Shown here: positions 15,814 to 24,791 of the stretch, piece after piece | Layout: each line of letters begins with the position of its first letter | Numbering within the stretch: the stretch's first letter is position 1 | Source: an uncultured Porphyromonadaceae bacterium | GTDB taxonomy: Bacteria > Bacteroidota > Bacteroidia > Bacteroidales > Muribaculaceae | DNA: 63,417 bases | Reading direction: 5' to 3' | Assembly: GCA_947575235.1 (NCBI GenBank) | Contig: CANPMT010000009.1 | Location: 1-63,417, forward strand | Made by a program: the position numbers and the translations under genes | Notes under the pieces: model-generated | What the model was told of the DNA's origin: nothing | Seen by the model: the letters and a program-made list of their open reading frames with translations, nothing else | Database searches by the model: none

Positions 15814-18483
15814 TCAGAACTCCTGGCCGAGCACGAAGTGGAGCTGGCTTCCGCCACGTGTGCCCCATACCTTGTCGAAACCGTAACCCCAGTCGATGCC
15901 GAGGAAACCGAGCATCGAGAGATAGAGACGGATACCGACACCGGCGCTTCGCTTCAGGTTGAAGGGTGAGAAATCCTTCACAGAGGTCCAACAGTTACCT
16001 GCCTCCGCGAATGCCAAGGCGTAGATAGTTGTTGAGGGCTGGAGCATGAAGGGGAAGTGGAGCTCCATGCCGAAACGTCCGTAGGCGTAACCCTCATAAC
16101 CCCAGGGGGTGAACTGTCCGTTCTCGTAACCACGCATGGCGATGGTCTCTGTGGCATAAGTGTAGCTTCCCGACATACCGTCGCCACCGAAGTAGAATGT
16201 CTCGAACGGAGTCTTGAAATACTTGTTCCATGAGCCTAACAGACCGAAGTCGGCGCGGGTCATCATCACAAGAGTCCACTGTCCGTCAGGGTCGGTGAGC
16301 GGGGTATATGTGCGGCTCTTGAACTTGATCTTGTAATACTCGATCCATTTGTAGAGCTGTTTGGCGGCACGCTCGCGGCTCTCCGTGTCGGTGTTGCTGC
16401 GGGCAGCGAGGCGCGAGAGCTCCTCCCAGTTCTTGTTGCGCGAGAAGAGTTTCGCGGGGGGCGTAAGGGTGACGTCGATCGAGAACTGCGAACCGCGGCG
16501 CGGGTAAATCGGCTGGTCGATACTGCTTCGTGAGAGAGAGAGCCCCAACGTAAGCGAGTTCGAGATACCGTTGCTCATATAATAGAGATACTCCCAGTTC
16601 TTGAGATAATACCAGCGGTAAGAGAGAACCGCCTGGAACTGGAAATAGTCGTCAGGCCAAGTGAGGCGCGTACCGAATCCGACGCTCACACCCGCCATCT
16701 GGAGCACCTTGTTGGGGTCGTAGGCATTCTCGTAGTAGTTGTAGCCGTTATTGCCGTAAGAGCCGTAGTTATAGAGGCCGTTAAGACCGAGGTTGCCATA
16801 ACCTCCGTAGAGGTACTGGTTGTTATAGAAGCTTGAGTTGATTCCGGTGGAACGGCTGTAGTCGAGGCTCACGGAGAGTGAGTTCGGGCGCTTGCCGCCG
16901 AGCCATGGGTCAAAGAACGAGATGCTGTAGCTCTGGTAATACTTTGCGTTGGTCTGGGCCGAGATCGAGAAGGTCTGGCCGTCGCCACGCGGTATTATAC
17001 CTCTGTAAGAACCGGGGTTGAAGAGATTCTTGATCGAGAAGTTGGAGAATGAGAGAGCCACCTGGCCGGTGACACCGCTCTGGCCCCAGCCGAAAGAGAG
17101 CTGCACCTTATCGTTGGCCTTACTTTCGAGATTGAATACGATATCCACAGTGCCGTCGCTCTCGTTAGGCTCAGGCTTGATATCCATAGTCTCGGGGTTG
17201 AAGTGGCCCGAAGCCGCGATCTCACGGGCCGAACGCATGAGGTCGCTCTTCGAGAAGAGGTCGCCCGGGCGCACACGCAGCTCACGGCGTATAACCTTCT
17301 CAAACAGCTGGTCGTTGCCATTGATCACCACGCGGTTGATCTTTGCCTGAGGACCCTCGATAACCCTCATCTGCAGGGCGATACTGTCACCCTGGATATT
17401 CTCCTCGATAGGCACGAGGTTGAAGAAGAGGTAACCGTTGTCGAGGTAGAGGTTGCTTACGGCATCGTCATCCTCGGTGGTGCGCTTGTCGAGAAGCTTC
17501 TGGTTGTAGACATCGCCCGGATATATGCCGAGCACCTGGTTGAGGGTCTCGGTGGGATAGATGGTGTTGCCCACCCAGTTGATGTCACTGATATAATACT
17601 TGTTACCCTCCTCCACATCGAGATATACGTCGACGGTATTGTCGTCATACTTCACGACACTGTCCTTGACGATACGGGCGTCGCGGTAGCCGAGTTCATT
17701 ATACTTGTCGATGATGCGCACCTTGTCGTCCTTATAGTCGGAATCGACAAACTTCTTCTGCTTGAAGAGGTTGAGGATGTTGCCATTCTCGTTGGTCTTC
17801 TTCATGGCGCCCTTCACCTTACGGTCGGAGAGCACGTCATTGCCGGTGATATATATCTTATGCACCTTCACCTTATTGTGACGGTCGATGTTGACATCGA
17901 GAATCACCTGGTTCTCCTTTGAGATATCGGGCACCTGCCTGATATTCACAACGGCATTCTTGAAGCCCTTACCGCCATAATAATCCTTTATGATCTGGGT
18001 GGCGCGGGCTACGATGTTGGGCGTTATCTGCTGTCCCGGCACCATTGCGAGGCGTTCCTGGATATCCTTCTTCTCGCCACCTTTGGCACCCGAGAAGCGC
18101 ATTTCCGACATGCGGGGCTGCTGGCGGAGGTGAATGGTGAGCCACACCTTGTCGCCATGTATCTTATCGGCTGTGATATTCACCTTGGAATAGAGGCCCT
18201 GGCGCCACAGACGTTTAGTGGCGTTGGTCATGGCGTCGCCCGGGATATCGACACGTTCGCCCACCGACAGGCCGGAGTTTGCGATAATGATATAGTCATC
18301 GACATGCGATATACCCTCGACATTGATTCCGGCAATCTCATAAGACTTAGGGATCGGGGAATAAATGATGTCGGGGTTATATATGGTGTCAGACACCACC
18401 TGAGGGGCAGCGTTCTGGGCGATGGCATTAGCACCGCCGGCCATCATTATCGAAATAAAAGAAATCTTCAGCAGATTATTCAT
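15814..18483 (-). CDS. bamA: Outer-membrane protein assembly factor BamA
   Basis: This is the core of the BAM machine, which inserts beta-barrel proteins into the outer membrane; 889 aa. A signal peptide ending near NAIAQ precedes tandem POTRA domains (about residues 50-470; for example IAGINVEGISHVDDYIII and KVHKIYITGNDVLSDRKVKG). A 16-strand barrel follows. The conserved lid-lock motif appears as MRGYENG late in the barrel, and the C-terminal strand ends LHFVLGQEF with the terminal Phe of the insertion signal. Tyr/Gly/Asn-rich loops (YGGYGNLGLNGLYNYGSYG) are an unusual insertion in the early barrel. It is downstream of uppS by 18 bases and upstream of the ompH pair. Confidence 0.97.
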   Translation of the reverse strand: MNNLLKISFISIMMAGGANAIAQNAAPQVVSDTIYNPDIIYSPIPKSYEIAGINVEGISHVDDYIIIANSGLSVGERVDIPGDAMTNATKRLWRQGLYSKVNITADKIHGDKVWLTIHLRQQPRMSEMRFSGAKGGEKKDIQERLAMVPGQQITPNIVARATQIIKDYYGGKGFKNAVVNIRQVPDISKENQVILDVNIDRHNKVKVHKIYITGNDVLSDRKVKGAMKKTNENGNILNLFKQKKFVDSDYKDDKVRIIDKYNELGYRDARIVKDSVVKYDDNTVDVYLDVEEGNKYYISDINWVGNTIYPTETLNQVLGIYPGDVYNQKLLDKRTTEDDDAVSNLYLDNGYLFFNLVPIEENIQGDSIALQMRVIEGPQAKINRVVINGNDQLFEKVIRRELRVRPGDLFSKSDLMRSAREIAASGHFNPETMDIKPEPNESDGTVDIVFNLESKANDKVQLSFGWGQSGVTGQVALSFSNFSIKNLFNPGSYRGIIPRGDGQTFSISAQTNAKYYQSYSISFFDPWLGGKRPNSLSVSLDYSRSTGINSSFYNNQYLYGGYGNLGLNGLYNYGSYGNNGYNYYENAYDPNKVLQMAGVSVGFGTRLTWPDDYFQFQAVLSYRWYYLKNWEYLYYMSNGISNSLTLGLSLSRSSIDQPIYPRRGSQFSIDVTLTPPAKLFSRNKNWEELSRLAARSNTDTESRERAAKQLYKWIEYYKIKFKSRTYTPLTDPDGQWTLVMMTRADFGLLGSWNKYFKTPFETFYFGGDGMSGSYTYATETIAMRGYENGQFTPWGYEGYAYGRFGMELHFPFMLQPSTTIYALAFAEAGNCWTSVKDFSPFNLKRSAGVGIRLYLSMLGFLGIDWGYGFDKVWGTRGGSQLHFVLGQEF

Positions 18484-18501
18484 TCTGGGGTGTGGAATTA
18501 A

Positions 18502-19263
18502 TTATTCGTTGTTCTGCACCTGCTCACTTGTTTTTCCGAACCGGCGTTCGCGGTTCTGATAGTCAAGTATAGCGTCGACATATTCCTCATTGGTAAAGTC
18601 GGGCCAGAGCACAGGGGTGAAATAGAGTTCGCTGTAAGCTATCTGCCAGAGGAGATAGTTTGAGATTCTCTCCTCACCGCCGGTGCGGATGAGAAGGTCA
18701 GGGTCGGGTATGCCGGCCGTAGTGAGATTATCGGCCAACATCTCCTCCGAGATATTCTCGGGGTCGAGTTCGCCGGCGGCGGCGCGTCGTGCCAGGCGGC
18801 GGGCTGCCTCTGTAATCTCCCAACGGGAGGAATAGCTGAGACACATGTTAAGCTGCAGGCCGGTGCAATGAGCCGTGGCATCGCGGGCGTAGAAGAGACG
18901 CTGGCGAGGTTCCTCCGGGATGCGTTCGATATCGCCGAGCAGGTGTATGCGCACGTTATTGCGGAGCAGCTCAGGGAGTTCACGTTCGATGGCCCAGCCG
19001 ATGAGATACATCAGGGTAGCCACCTCGTCGGTAGGGCGGTTCCAGTTCTCGGTAGAGAATGCATAAAGAGTGAGGTATTTCACACCGAGGTCAGACGACA
19101 TCTGGGTGACGCGGTGCACGGTGGAGACGCCTTCGGCGTGTCCGTCGCTTCGGTTGAAACCCTGTTTTTTAGCCCAACGGCCGTTGCCATCCATAATCAT
19201 GGCCACGTGTACCGGTATACGGTCTTTGTCGAGCAGGTCAATTTTTTTCTGAAGTTGATCCAT
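18502..19263 (-). CDS. uppS: Undecaprenyl diphosphate synthase (cis-isoprenyl transferase)
   Basis: This cytoplasmic enzyme condenses isopentenyl diphosphate onto farnesyl diphosphate to make the C55 lipid carrier for cell-wall and glycan assembly. It is 253 aa. The catalytic Asp is in VAMIMDGNGRWAKKQG, followed by GHAEG, LYAFSTENW and the distal substrate loop RTGGEERISNYLLWQ, all diagnostic. It begins 6 bases after the DUF6089 gene, so the two are likely co-translated within the DUF6242-DUF6089-uppS-bamA operon. Confidence 0.97.
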   Translation of the reverse strand: MDQLQKKIDLLDKDRIPVHVAMIMDGNGRWAKKQGFNRSDGHAEGVSTVHRVTQMSSDLGVKYLTLYAFSTENWNRPTDEVATLMYLIGWAIERELPELLRNNVRIHLLGDIERIPEEPRQRLFYARDATAHCTGLQLNMCLSYSSRWEITEAARRLARRAAAGELDPENISEEMLADNLTTAGIPDPDLLIRTGGEERISNYLLWQIAYSELYFTPVLWPDFTNEEYVDAILDYQNRERRFGKTSEQVQNNE

Positions 19264-19269
19264 GATGTG

Positions 19270-19959
19270 TCAATCTTTATAGTTGCATACGGCGCAACGC
19301 TTGCTGAATTCGTAGCTCACCGTGAAGGTGAGGGTGGAATACCAGTCGGTGTTCTTCATGAAAGAGCTCTTTATACCGAGAGGGTCATCGAGGGGGGAGC
19401 CGTCGAGACGGTCGGAGAAAGTCTTCTTCATGAGGAACTCCAGGCCGAGGTTGAGCCGTCTGGAGGGTTTATACTTGACGCCGACACCAAAAGGGATGGT
19501 GAGAGCGGCGCCCATCTTTCCGCCGACGCTCCAGGCTGTGACGCCGAGACCGCCAGCGATATAGGGGGTGATACGTTTCAGTTTCCTGTAAGACTCACCC
19601 ATTCCGTAGCTGAAGAAATTGAACTCAGCCAATTCGCTCAGTTCGTAGAATGTGGTGGTGAACTTATAAGTCTGGTCGTCAGGGAAGACATTGGTCATCT
19701 TGGCCGAGTCGCCCGAAAGACCGCCGACATAGAAGTTTGTCTTGAACGCCCATCTGGTGTTGGGGAGATAGCGGAACAGCAGTTCCAGGTCCCAGGAGGG
19801 GTTGCTCCAGAGGTTGGCTGTGTTGGCGTCGCCTAAGTATCCGGTCATGCCGACGCCGCCACCGGCGTCAAACCGATAGTCCTCCTGTGCGGAAGCCACG
19901 TTGCAAGCTAACGGCAGCAGGATAAAGATCCGGACGATAAGCAACAGTTTCTTGAGCAA
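19270..19959 (-). CDS. DUF6089-type outer-membrane beta-barrel protein
   Basis: This is probably a small outer-membrane barrel of unknown function, often found next to uppS in Bacteroidetes. Alternating strands such as FDAGGGVGMTGYLGDA, ITPYIAGGLGVTAW and FGVGVKYKPSRRLNLGLEF support a barrel. The only in-frame ATG (20034) overlaps the upstream gene by 68 bases and gives no signal at the terminus. A TTG at 19959, 7 bases after the upstream stop, would begin LLKKLLLIVRIFILLP and give a clean signal peptide ending VASAQ, so I prefer it (229 aa). The family name is from memory. Confidence 0.75.
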   Translation of the reverse strand: MLKKLLLIVRIFILLPLACNVASAQEDYRFDAGGGVGMTGYLGDANTANLWSNPSWDLELLFRYLPNTRWAFKTNFYVGGLSGDSAKMTNVFPDDQTYKFTTTFYELSELAEFNFFSYGMGESYRKLKRITPYIAGGLGVTAWSVGGKMGAALTIPFGVGVKYKPSRRLNLGLEFLMKKTFSDRLDGSPLDDPLGIKSSFMKNTDWYSTLTFTVSYEFSKRCAVCNYKD

Positions 19960-19966
19960 AGCCGTG

Positions 19967-21505
19967 TCAGATAAGGGGTGTGAATTCAAGACGGGTGAGC
20001 ACACCGCGCCAGATGGTGTCGGAGAGAGAGCCATCGGCTGTGATGCCTCCTATGAGATATATGTAGGGGCAATCCCAGGTAATCTCATATCCGTCGAGAG
20101 TATACGAGCGGGTGAGCCAGCGTCCCGGTTTACGGGCCGGAAGATCGGTCCAGTAATCGGTGAGACTCGCGTTGAGCGGTTTCTCCTGCACGATAGCGTC
20201 GGCCGAGTAGAGGCCCGGGAGATAGTCAGGCATATCCATGAGGGAGTCAGTCTCCTTCCAGGTCACGCCATTGTCGGGCGAGAGATAGATGTGACGGTTC
20301 ATCGAGCCGTCGGCGAGTTTGCCGCCGATAAGCATCCAGGTCTCGAACTCAATCTGGTGGAAGAGACTTCCGGTGTTGCGCCAGGCCACATACTTCACCA
20401 CCGAAGCGCCGGTCACAGCCGGAGCCGCGAGATTATCGATAGTGGTCCATACAGAGCCGTCGAAAGCCCATGTGGCTGACGAGAGTGAGCCGTCGGCGAG
20501 AGTGCCACCTACAAAGAAGCCGTAAGGCTCAGTAGCCCACTTGGTCTCGACAGTGTGGAAATCGCTTCTGCCGCTCACGGGGAAGTCAGCGGCAACGGGA
20601 GCGTCGGCGATGGATGCCGAGGCCGGATAATGGCAATGCATCAGGCCGTTGTCGGAACGAATGCCGAGCAGACTATCCATATAAGCACCGATTACCGACA
20701 CCCACTGCTCACCGGTAGAGGTCCAGTTCTCAGCGTCGGTCGATGTATAGAGAGTGCCCCCCTCGTCGAGGATATAGAGAGCCGTGGTGGTGGCTGTGAA
20801 TGAACGGAGGTCAGGGGTGAAGGGGAGAGTGGTCTCCTTTTTGCTCCAGACACCCTTGTAGAGGTCGGAAGAGGTGGCCAGCGTGAGCGAGCCGTCATTC
20901 TCCTTGACCAGAGAATAGACCTTATCCTTGAACTCCACGCTTCTCTGGAGGCGGGGAGAAGAGAGACGGGCCGCGAGTTTGGCCACAGCCTCACGGTCCC
21001 ACATCATGGAGTCGGGTACCTGTTCATGCACGTTCACCTTGATGCGGTAAGTATAGTTAGTCTCGCCGTCATAAGCTGTGACGTTGAGAGCCACATTCTT
21101 GGTGAAGTCGATACTGTCGGTGGTGGTCTCAAGATAATTGACCGTCTTGATAGTGGTGCCGTCGGGCTCACTCACCACAATATCAGCCTTCGACATGGTT
21201 GTGGTGAAAGTGATTACAGGCACCATACGGGTTATGTCGGTTCCCTTGGGGAGGGAATCGGCATTGAAAATAACGCCCCGGTTAAGGTCGATCGAGAAGA
21301 ATACCGAATCGAGGTTAGCCAGGATATTGGCATTGGCCTTCAGAGAGAAGTCCTTCACAGCGGTTGTGGAGATTGTCACCGCTATCTGTTCTTCGTCAGG
21401 ATCTGATTTCGAATTACATGAAGAGGCCATTCCCAGCACTGTAAGCAATGCCGGGAGCAGTAATGCGGATCTGTGGAAAAGTGACTTATTCACTATCGAT
21501 GTCAT
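19967..21505 (-). CDS. DUF6242-type lipoprotein
   Basis: This 512-aa putative lipoprotein has its lipobox around residue 30 (GMASSCNS). After an Ig-like N-terminal part (FSLKANANILANLDSVFFSIDLNRGVIFNAD), the rest contains repeated Kelch/propeller-like strands such as YILDEGGTLYTSTDAENWTS and WMLIGGKLADGSMNRHIYLS, each with an aspartate-rich turn. This suggests a beta-propeller. It leads the uppS-bamA operon behind a -7 box at 21573. The function is unknown; the genomic position hints at envelope assembly. The family label rests on recollection of the same neighbourhood in other Bacteroidales. Confidence 0.7.
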   Translation of the reverse strand: MTSIVNKSLFHRSALLLPALLTVLGMASSCNSKSDPDEEQIAVTISTTAVKDFSLKANANILANLDSVFFSIDLNRGVIFNADSLPKGTDITRMVPVITFTTTMSKADIVVSEPDGTTIKTVNYLETTTDSIDFTKNVALNVTAYDGETNYTYRIKVNVHEQVPDSMMWDREAVAKLAARLSSPRLQRSVEFKDKVYSLVKENDGSLTLATSSDLYKGVWSKKETTLPFTPDLRSFTATTTALYILDEGGTLYTSTDAENWTSTGEQWVSVIGAYMDSLLGIRSDNGLMHCHYPASASIADAPVAADFPVSGRSDFHTVETKWATEPYGFFVGGTLADGSLSSATWAFDGSVWTTIDNLAAPAVTGASVVKYVAWRNTGSLFHQIEFETWMLIGGKLADGSMNRHIYLSPDNGVTWKETDSLMDMPDYLPGLYSADAIVQEKPLNASLTDYWTDLPARKPGRWLTRSYTLDGYEITWDCPYIYLIGGITADGSLSDTIWRGVLTRLEFTPLI

Positions 21506-21572
21506 TGGTTAGGGGTGGGCGCGTGAGAGTCTTTTCAGGGACTTTTCACGCGGACACACTTGTTACAATTTG

Positions 21573-21580
21573 CAAAATTA
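21573..21580 (-). promoter_or_regulatory. -7 box for the DUF6242-uppS-bamA operon
   Basis: TAATTTTG on the minus strand lies 68 bases before the DUF6242 start. No good TTG is seen at the -33 distance, so the call is partial. Confidence 0.5.
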
Positions 21581-21648
21581 GTATTTCTTGGCGAAAAATA
21601 GGGAATAAAAACCGCTGATTTTAACTAATAAGAGATTTTTAGAGCTTT

Positions 21649-21690
21649 TTAACGTCTGAAAAATTCAAAATTAACGTCTGAAAAATTCAA
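21649..21690. repeat. 20-bp exact direct repeat over the ribD stop codon
   Basis: TTAACGTCTGAAAAATTCAA occurs at 21649-21668 and 21671-21690. The second copy encodes the last residues and stop of ribD on the minus strand; the first lies just beyond it. The period is 22 bases. Confidence 0.85.
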
Positions 21691-22597
21691 TACGGTTCCC
21701 TCGGCAAGACTCGGAAGAGGCCAAAGTGAGTGCATCAGGGAGGGCCGGAGCCTTGAGTCCGGAGCCTAAGGTGAATGGTGCGGTCTCCACGCGGATCTCA
21801 TCATAAAGACCCGCCTCGATGAAACTCCGGAGGAGTGTCGGACCACCCTCCACCATAAGAGATGTAATGCCTTGTTGGCGCAGAGAGGTGACAGTGGCGA
21901 GAGGGTCGATCCAGCCGGAGCAGTCAACTCTCACCGGGTCTTTCCCCGGCCAGAAACGCAGATTCAGCTTGGGATTGTCGATACGCAAAGTATTGGCGCC
22001 CGCCATTATAGCCTCCGACATAGCCCTCTGACGATGCATCCACACCGAAGAGAGGGGATTCGAGAATTTTACCGGCTGCGGCTCACCCTTCTCATTGGTG
22101 GCGGCCATGAATCCGTCGGCGCTCTGAGCCCATTTCAGCTGAATCCAGGGGCGCGGCTCGAGTTGCGCCTTCATGAAGCGGCGGTTTATCTCGAGACACT
22201 CATCAAGAAGCACATTCTCCACAACCTCGATTCCGGCCTCGCGCAGCATACGGATTCCCCTTCCGGCCACAAGCGGGTTAGGGTCGGGGGCACCCACCAC
22301 GACGCGGGGTATCCCCGTGTCGATTATCAGTTTTGAACAGGGAGGGGTCTTGCCGTAGTGTGAGCAAGGCTCCAGGGTGACGTAGATTGTAGACTCGCCT
22401 AACAGATGACGGTCAGCCTCGCGCACGGAGGCGATTGCATTAACCTCGGCATGCGGGCCACCATAAGTGCGGTGGAAACCCTCGCCGATTATGCGGCCAT
22501 CGGCCACGACCACAGCCCCCACCATAGGGTTAGGGGCAACGCGCCCTTCACCTCCGTGAGCGAGCTGAAGGGCGCGTTTCATATAAAGTTCATCCAT
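21671..22597 (-). CDS. ribD: Riboflavin biosynthesis deaminase/reductase with a shortened reductase domain
   Basis: This bifunctional enzyme of riboflavin synthesis deaminates the GTP-derived pyrimidine and then reduces its ribose. The deaminase part has the zinc motifs GGPHAEVNA and ECSH-like PCSHYGKTPPCS, with PNPMVGAVVV at the start. The reductase part starts at WIQLKWAQSADGFMA and resumes at SLMVEGGPTLLRSFIEAGL. Between NPKLNLRFWPGKDPVRV and VEGG there are only about 25 residues, where relatives have roughly 60-70, so about 40 residues of the reductase core seem missing without a frameshift. The start at 22597 (MDELYMKRALQLA) matches the family; 22618 is also open. Its end is duplicated downstream. 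Confidence 0.88.
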   Translation of the reverse strand: MDELYMKRALQLAHGGEGRVAPNPMVGAVVVADGRIIGEGFHRTYGGPHAEVNAIASVREADRHLLGESTIYVTLEPCSHYGKTPPCSKLIIDTGIPRVVVGAPDPNPLVAGRGIRMLREAGIEVVENVLLDECLEINRRFMKAQLEPRPWIQLKWAQSADGFMAATNEKGEPQPVKFSNPLSSVWMHRQRAMSEAIMAGANTLRIDNPKLNLRFWPGKDPVRVDCSGWIDPLATVTSLRQQGITSLMVEGGPTLLRSFIEAGLYDEIRVETAPFTLGSGLKAPALPDALTLASSESCRGNRIEFFRR

Positions 22598-22646
22598 ACA
22601 GAGTGTTGGTTCTTGCATAGGATATTACAGTGCCGTAAAAAGAGGA

Positions 22647-24755
22647 TTATTCAAAACCACGGAGACGGAGAAGGGCGTGGGGATCGGGCTTGTGACCTCT
22701 GAACTTCTCGAAGAGCACCATCGGATCCTCAGTGTCGCCGCTCTCAAGGATATACTTCTTGTAGGCAGCGGCAGTCTTGGGATTGAAGATACCGTTCTTC
22801 TCGAAGAGCTCCCATGCGTCGGCCTCGAGCACCTGGCTCCAGAGATAGGTGTAATAGCCGGAAGCATAGCCGTCGTCGCCGAAGATATGCTTGAAGTAGG
22901 GTGAGCGGTAGCGGTAAGTTATCTCCTCAGGCATACCGATCTTCTCAGCGAAAGCGGCCTCGAATCCCGGAACGTCGACACCCTCGCCGTCGGTCTGACC
23001 CCATGCGAGGTCGAGGAGGGCGGCTCCGGCAAGCTCGGTGGTAGTGAAGCCCTGGTTGAACTTCGAGGCATTGTTGAGTTTCTCGATAAGTTCATCGGGA
23101 ATCACCTCGCCGGTCTTGTAATGCACGGCATAGGTCTTGAGAAGTTCGGGAGAGAAAGCGAAATGCTCGTTGAGCTGCGAGCTCATCTCCACATAGTCGC
23201 GGTCGACGTTGGTTCCGGCGATAGAGCGGTAGGGTGCCTGCGAGAGGATAGACTGCAGGGCATGTCCGAACTCATGGAAAGTAGTCTCCACCTCATCGAT
23301 AGTGAGGAGAGCCGGGGTGTCGCCCGCGGGGCGGGTGAAGTTGCCCACATTATACACTATAGGACGGCGGTTGCCATCCTCATATAGGCCGCAGCTCTGC
23401 ATCTGTTCCATCCATGCGCCCTGGCGTTTGGAGGCACGCGGGAAATAGTCGGTCATGAACACGGCCACATGGTCGCCGGTCTTGGCGTCCTGCACCTCAT
23501 AGACAGTCACCTCATCCATATAATGGGGAGCGTCGGGCATCTCCACCATCTTTATGCCATAGAGACGTTCGGCGGCGCCGAAGAGACCCTTCAGCACGTT
23601 GTCAAGTGAGAAATAGGGGCGAACCTCATTCTCGTCGAGGTCATACTTCTGTTTCTTCACCTTCTCGGCATAGTAATAATAATCCCAGGGAGCGATCTTG
23701 AAGCCGCCATTCTCGGCATCCACGATAGCCTGCATGTCGGCCACCTCCTCGGCGCTTCTCTTCACAGCCGGCTCAAACACCTGCATCAGGAGATTAGTGG
23801 CAGCCTCGGGAGTCTGTGCCATCACACGCGAGGTCATCATCTGCGCGAAGTTGTCGAAGCCCATGATCTTGGCTTTCTGGGCGCGGAGCTTCACAATCTG
23901 CTCGATTACCGGATAGTTATTGTTCTCGCCGAAAGAAGCGAGAGAGGTATAGCCCTTGTACATAGTCTCGCGCAGGCCACGGTTTTCGGCATACTGCAGC
24001 ACCGGCAGGCGGCTCGGGGCGTGGAGAGTGAAGACCCAGAGGCCGTCGAGACCCTTGGCCTTGGCCTCCTGGGCAGCCTGGCTCACCGAAGATTCAGGGA
24101 GTCCCTTGAGGTCATCCTTATCATAAACGGTTATGAAGAAAGAGTTGGTGGCGTTGAGGAGGTTCTTGTTATACTGGATGAAGAGTTTCGAAAGCTCGTC
24201 GTTCACCTTTATAAGCTCAGCCTTCTTGTCGGCCGGGAGGGCGGCACCCTGCTCGGCAAACTGGCGGTAATACTTCTCCACCACACGTTTCTGCACCTTA
24301 GAGAGCTTGAGTTTGTCGCGCGAGTCATATACGGCCTTCACGCGGTTGAAAAGCTGCTCGTTGAGGTTGAGCTGGTTCGAGGCCTCATTGAGGAGGGGTA
24401 TAGCCTCCTCGGCCATCAGGGCGAACTCATCTGTAGAGAGAGCGCTGTCGTAATGATAGAACACGTTAGCCACGCGGTCGAGAATCGGGGAGAGGTTCTC
24501 GAGCGGAAGGATAGTGTTGTCGAAGTCAGGCACGGCACGGTTGGCTGTGATGCTGAACATATTCTGTTTCTGCTCCTCTATGCCCGCCTTTATTGCAGGT
24601 ATGAAGTCAGAGATACGGATATCCTCGAAAGGAGGAATCTGATACTTGTTGGGGTAGGAGGTCAGAAACGGGTTTGCATGGTTGTCTGCCATAATCCCGG
24701 GAGTTGATGCGGCGCACATGAGAGCCACGGCCGCGAGTTTAAGGAATCTGTTCAT
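22647..24755 (-). CDS. M3-family metallopeptidase (Dcp/oligopeptidase A type)
   Basis: This zinc peptidase of the thimet oligopeptidase family, 702 aa, probably degrades short peptides in the periplasm. A Sec signal peptide ends near GIMA. The zinc motif TTFHEFGHALQSIL holds the HExxH-type ligands, and the third-ligand region is YVEMSSQLNEHFAF. The helical N-terminal domain and the C-terminal FEKFRGHKPDPHALLRLRG match peptidyl-dipeptidases. It is upstream of ribD by 49 bases and follows the EEP gene, so it may belong to the run starting with the rhomboid pair. Confidence 0.93.
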   Translation of the reverse strand: MNRFLKLAAVALMCAASTPGIMADNHANPFLTSYPNKYQIPPFEDIRISDFIPAIKAGIEEQKQNMFSITANRAVPDFDNTILPLENLSPILDRVANVFYHYDSALSTDEFALMAEEAIPLLNEASNQLNLNEQLFNRVKAVYDSRDKLKLSKVQKRVVEKYYRQFAEQGAALPADKKAELIKVNDELSKLFIQYNKNLLNATNSFFITVYDKDDLKGLPESSVSQAAQEAKAKGLDGLWVFTLHAPSRLPVLQYAENRGLRETMYKGYTSLASFGENNNYPVIEQIVKLRAQKAKIMGFDNFAQMMTSRVMAQTPEAATNLLMQVFEPAVKRSAEEVADMQAIVDAENGGFKIAPWDYYYYAEKVKKQKYDLDENEVRPYFSLDNVLKGLFGAAERLYGIKMVEMPDAPHYMDEVTVYEVQDAKTGDHVAVFMTDYFPRASKRQGAWMEQMQSCGLYEDGNRRPIVYNVGNFTRPAGDTPALLTIDEVETTFHEFGHALQSILSQAPYRSIAGTNVDRDYVEMSSQLNEHFAFSPELLKTYAVHYKTGEVIPDELIEKLNNASKFNQGFTTTELAGAALLDLAWGQTDGEGVDVPGFEAAFAEKIGMPEEITYRYRSPYFKHIFGDDGYASGYYTYLWSQVLEADAWELFEKNGIFNPKTAAAYKKYILESGDTEDPMVLFEKFRGHKPDPHALLRLRGFE

Positions 24756-24791
24756 AAAATATTAAGTTAGGATATGGTATTGATTTATAGG

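Noticed and set aside
18868..19836. 322-codon open frame on the plus strand
   Set aside because: It crosses uppS and the DUF6089 gene in antisense and has no recognisable features.
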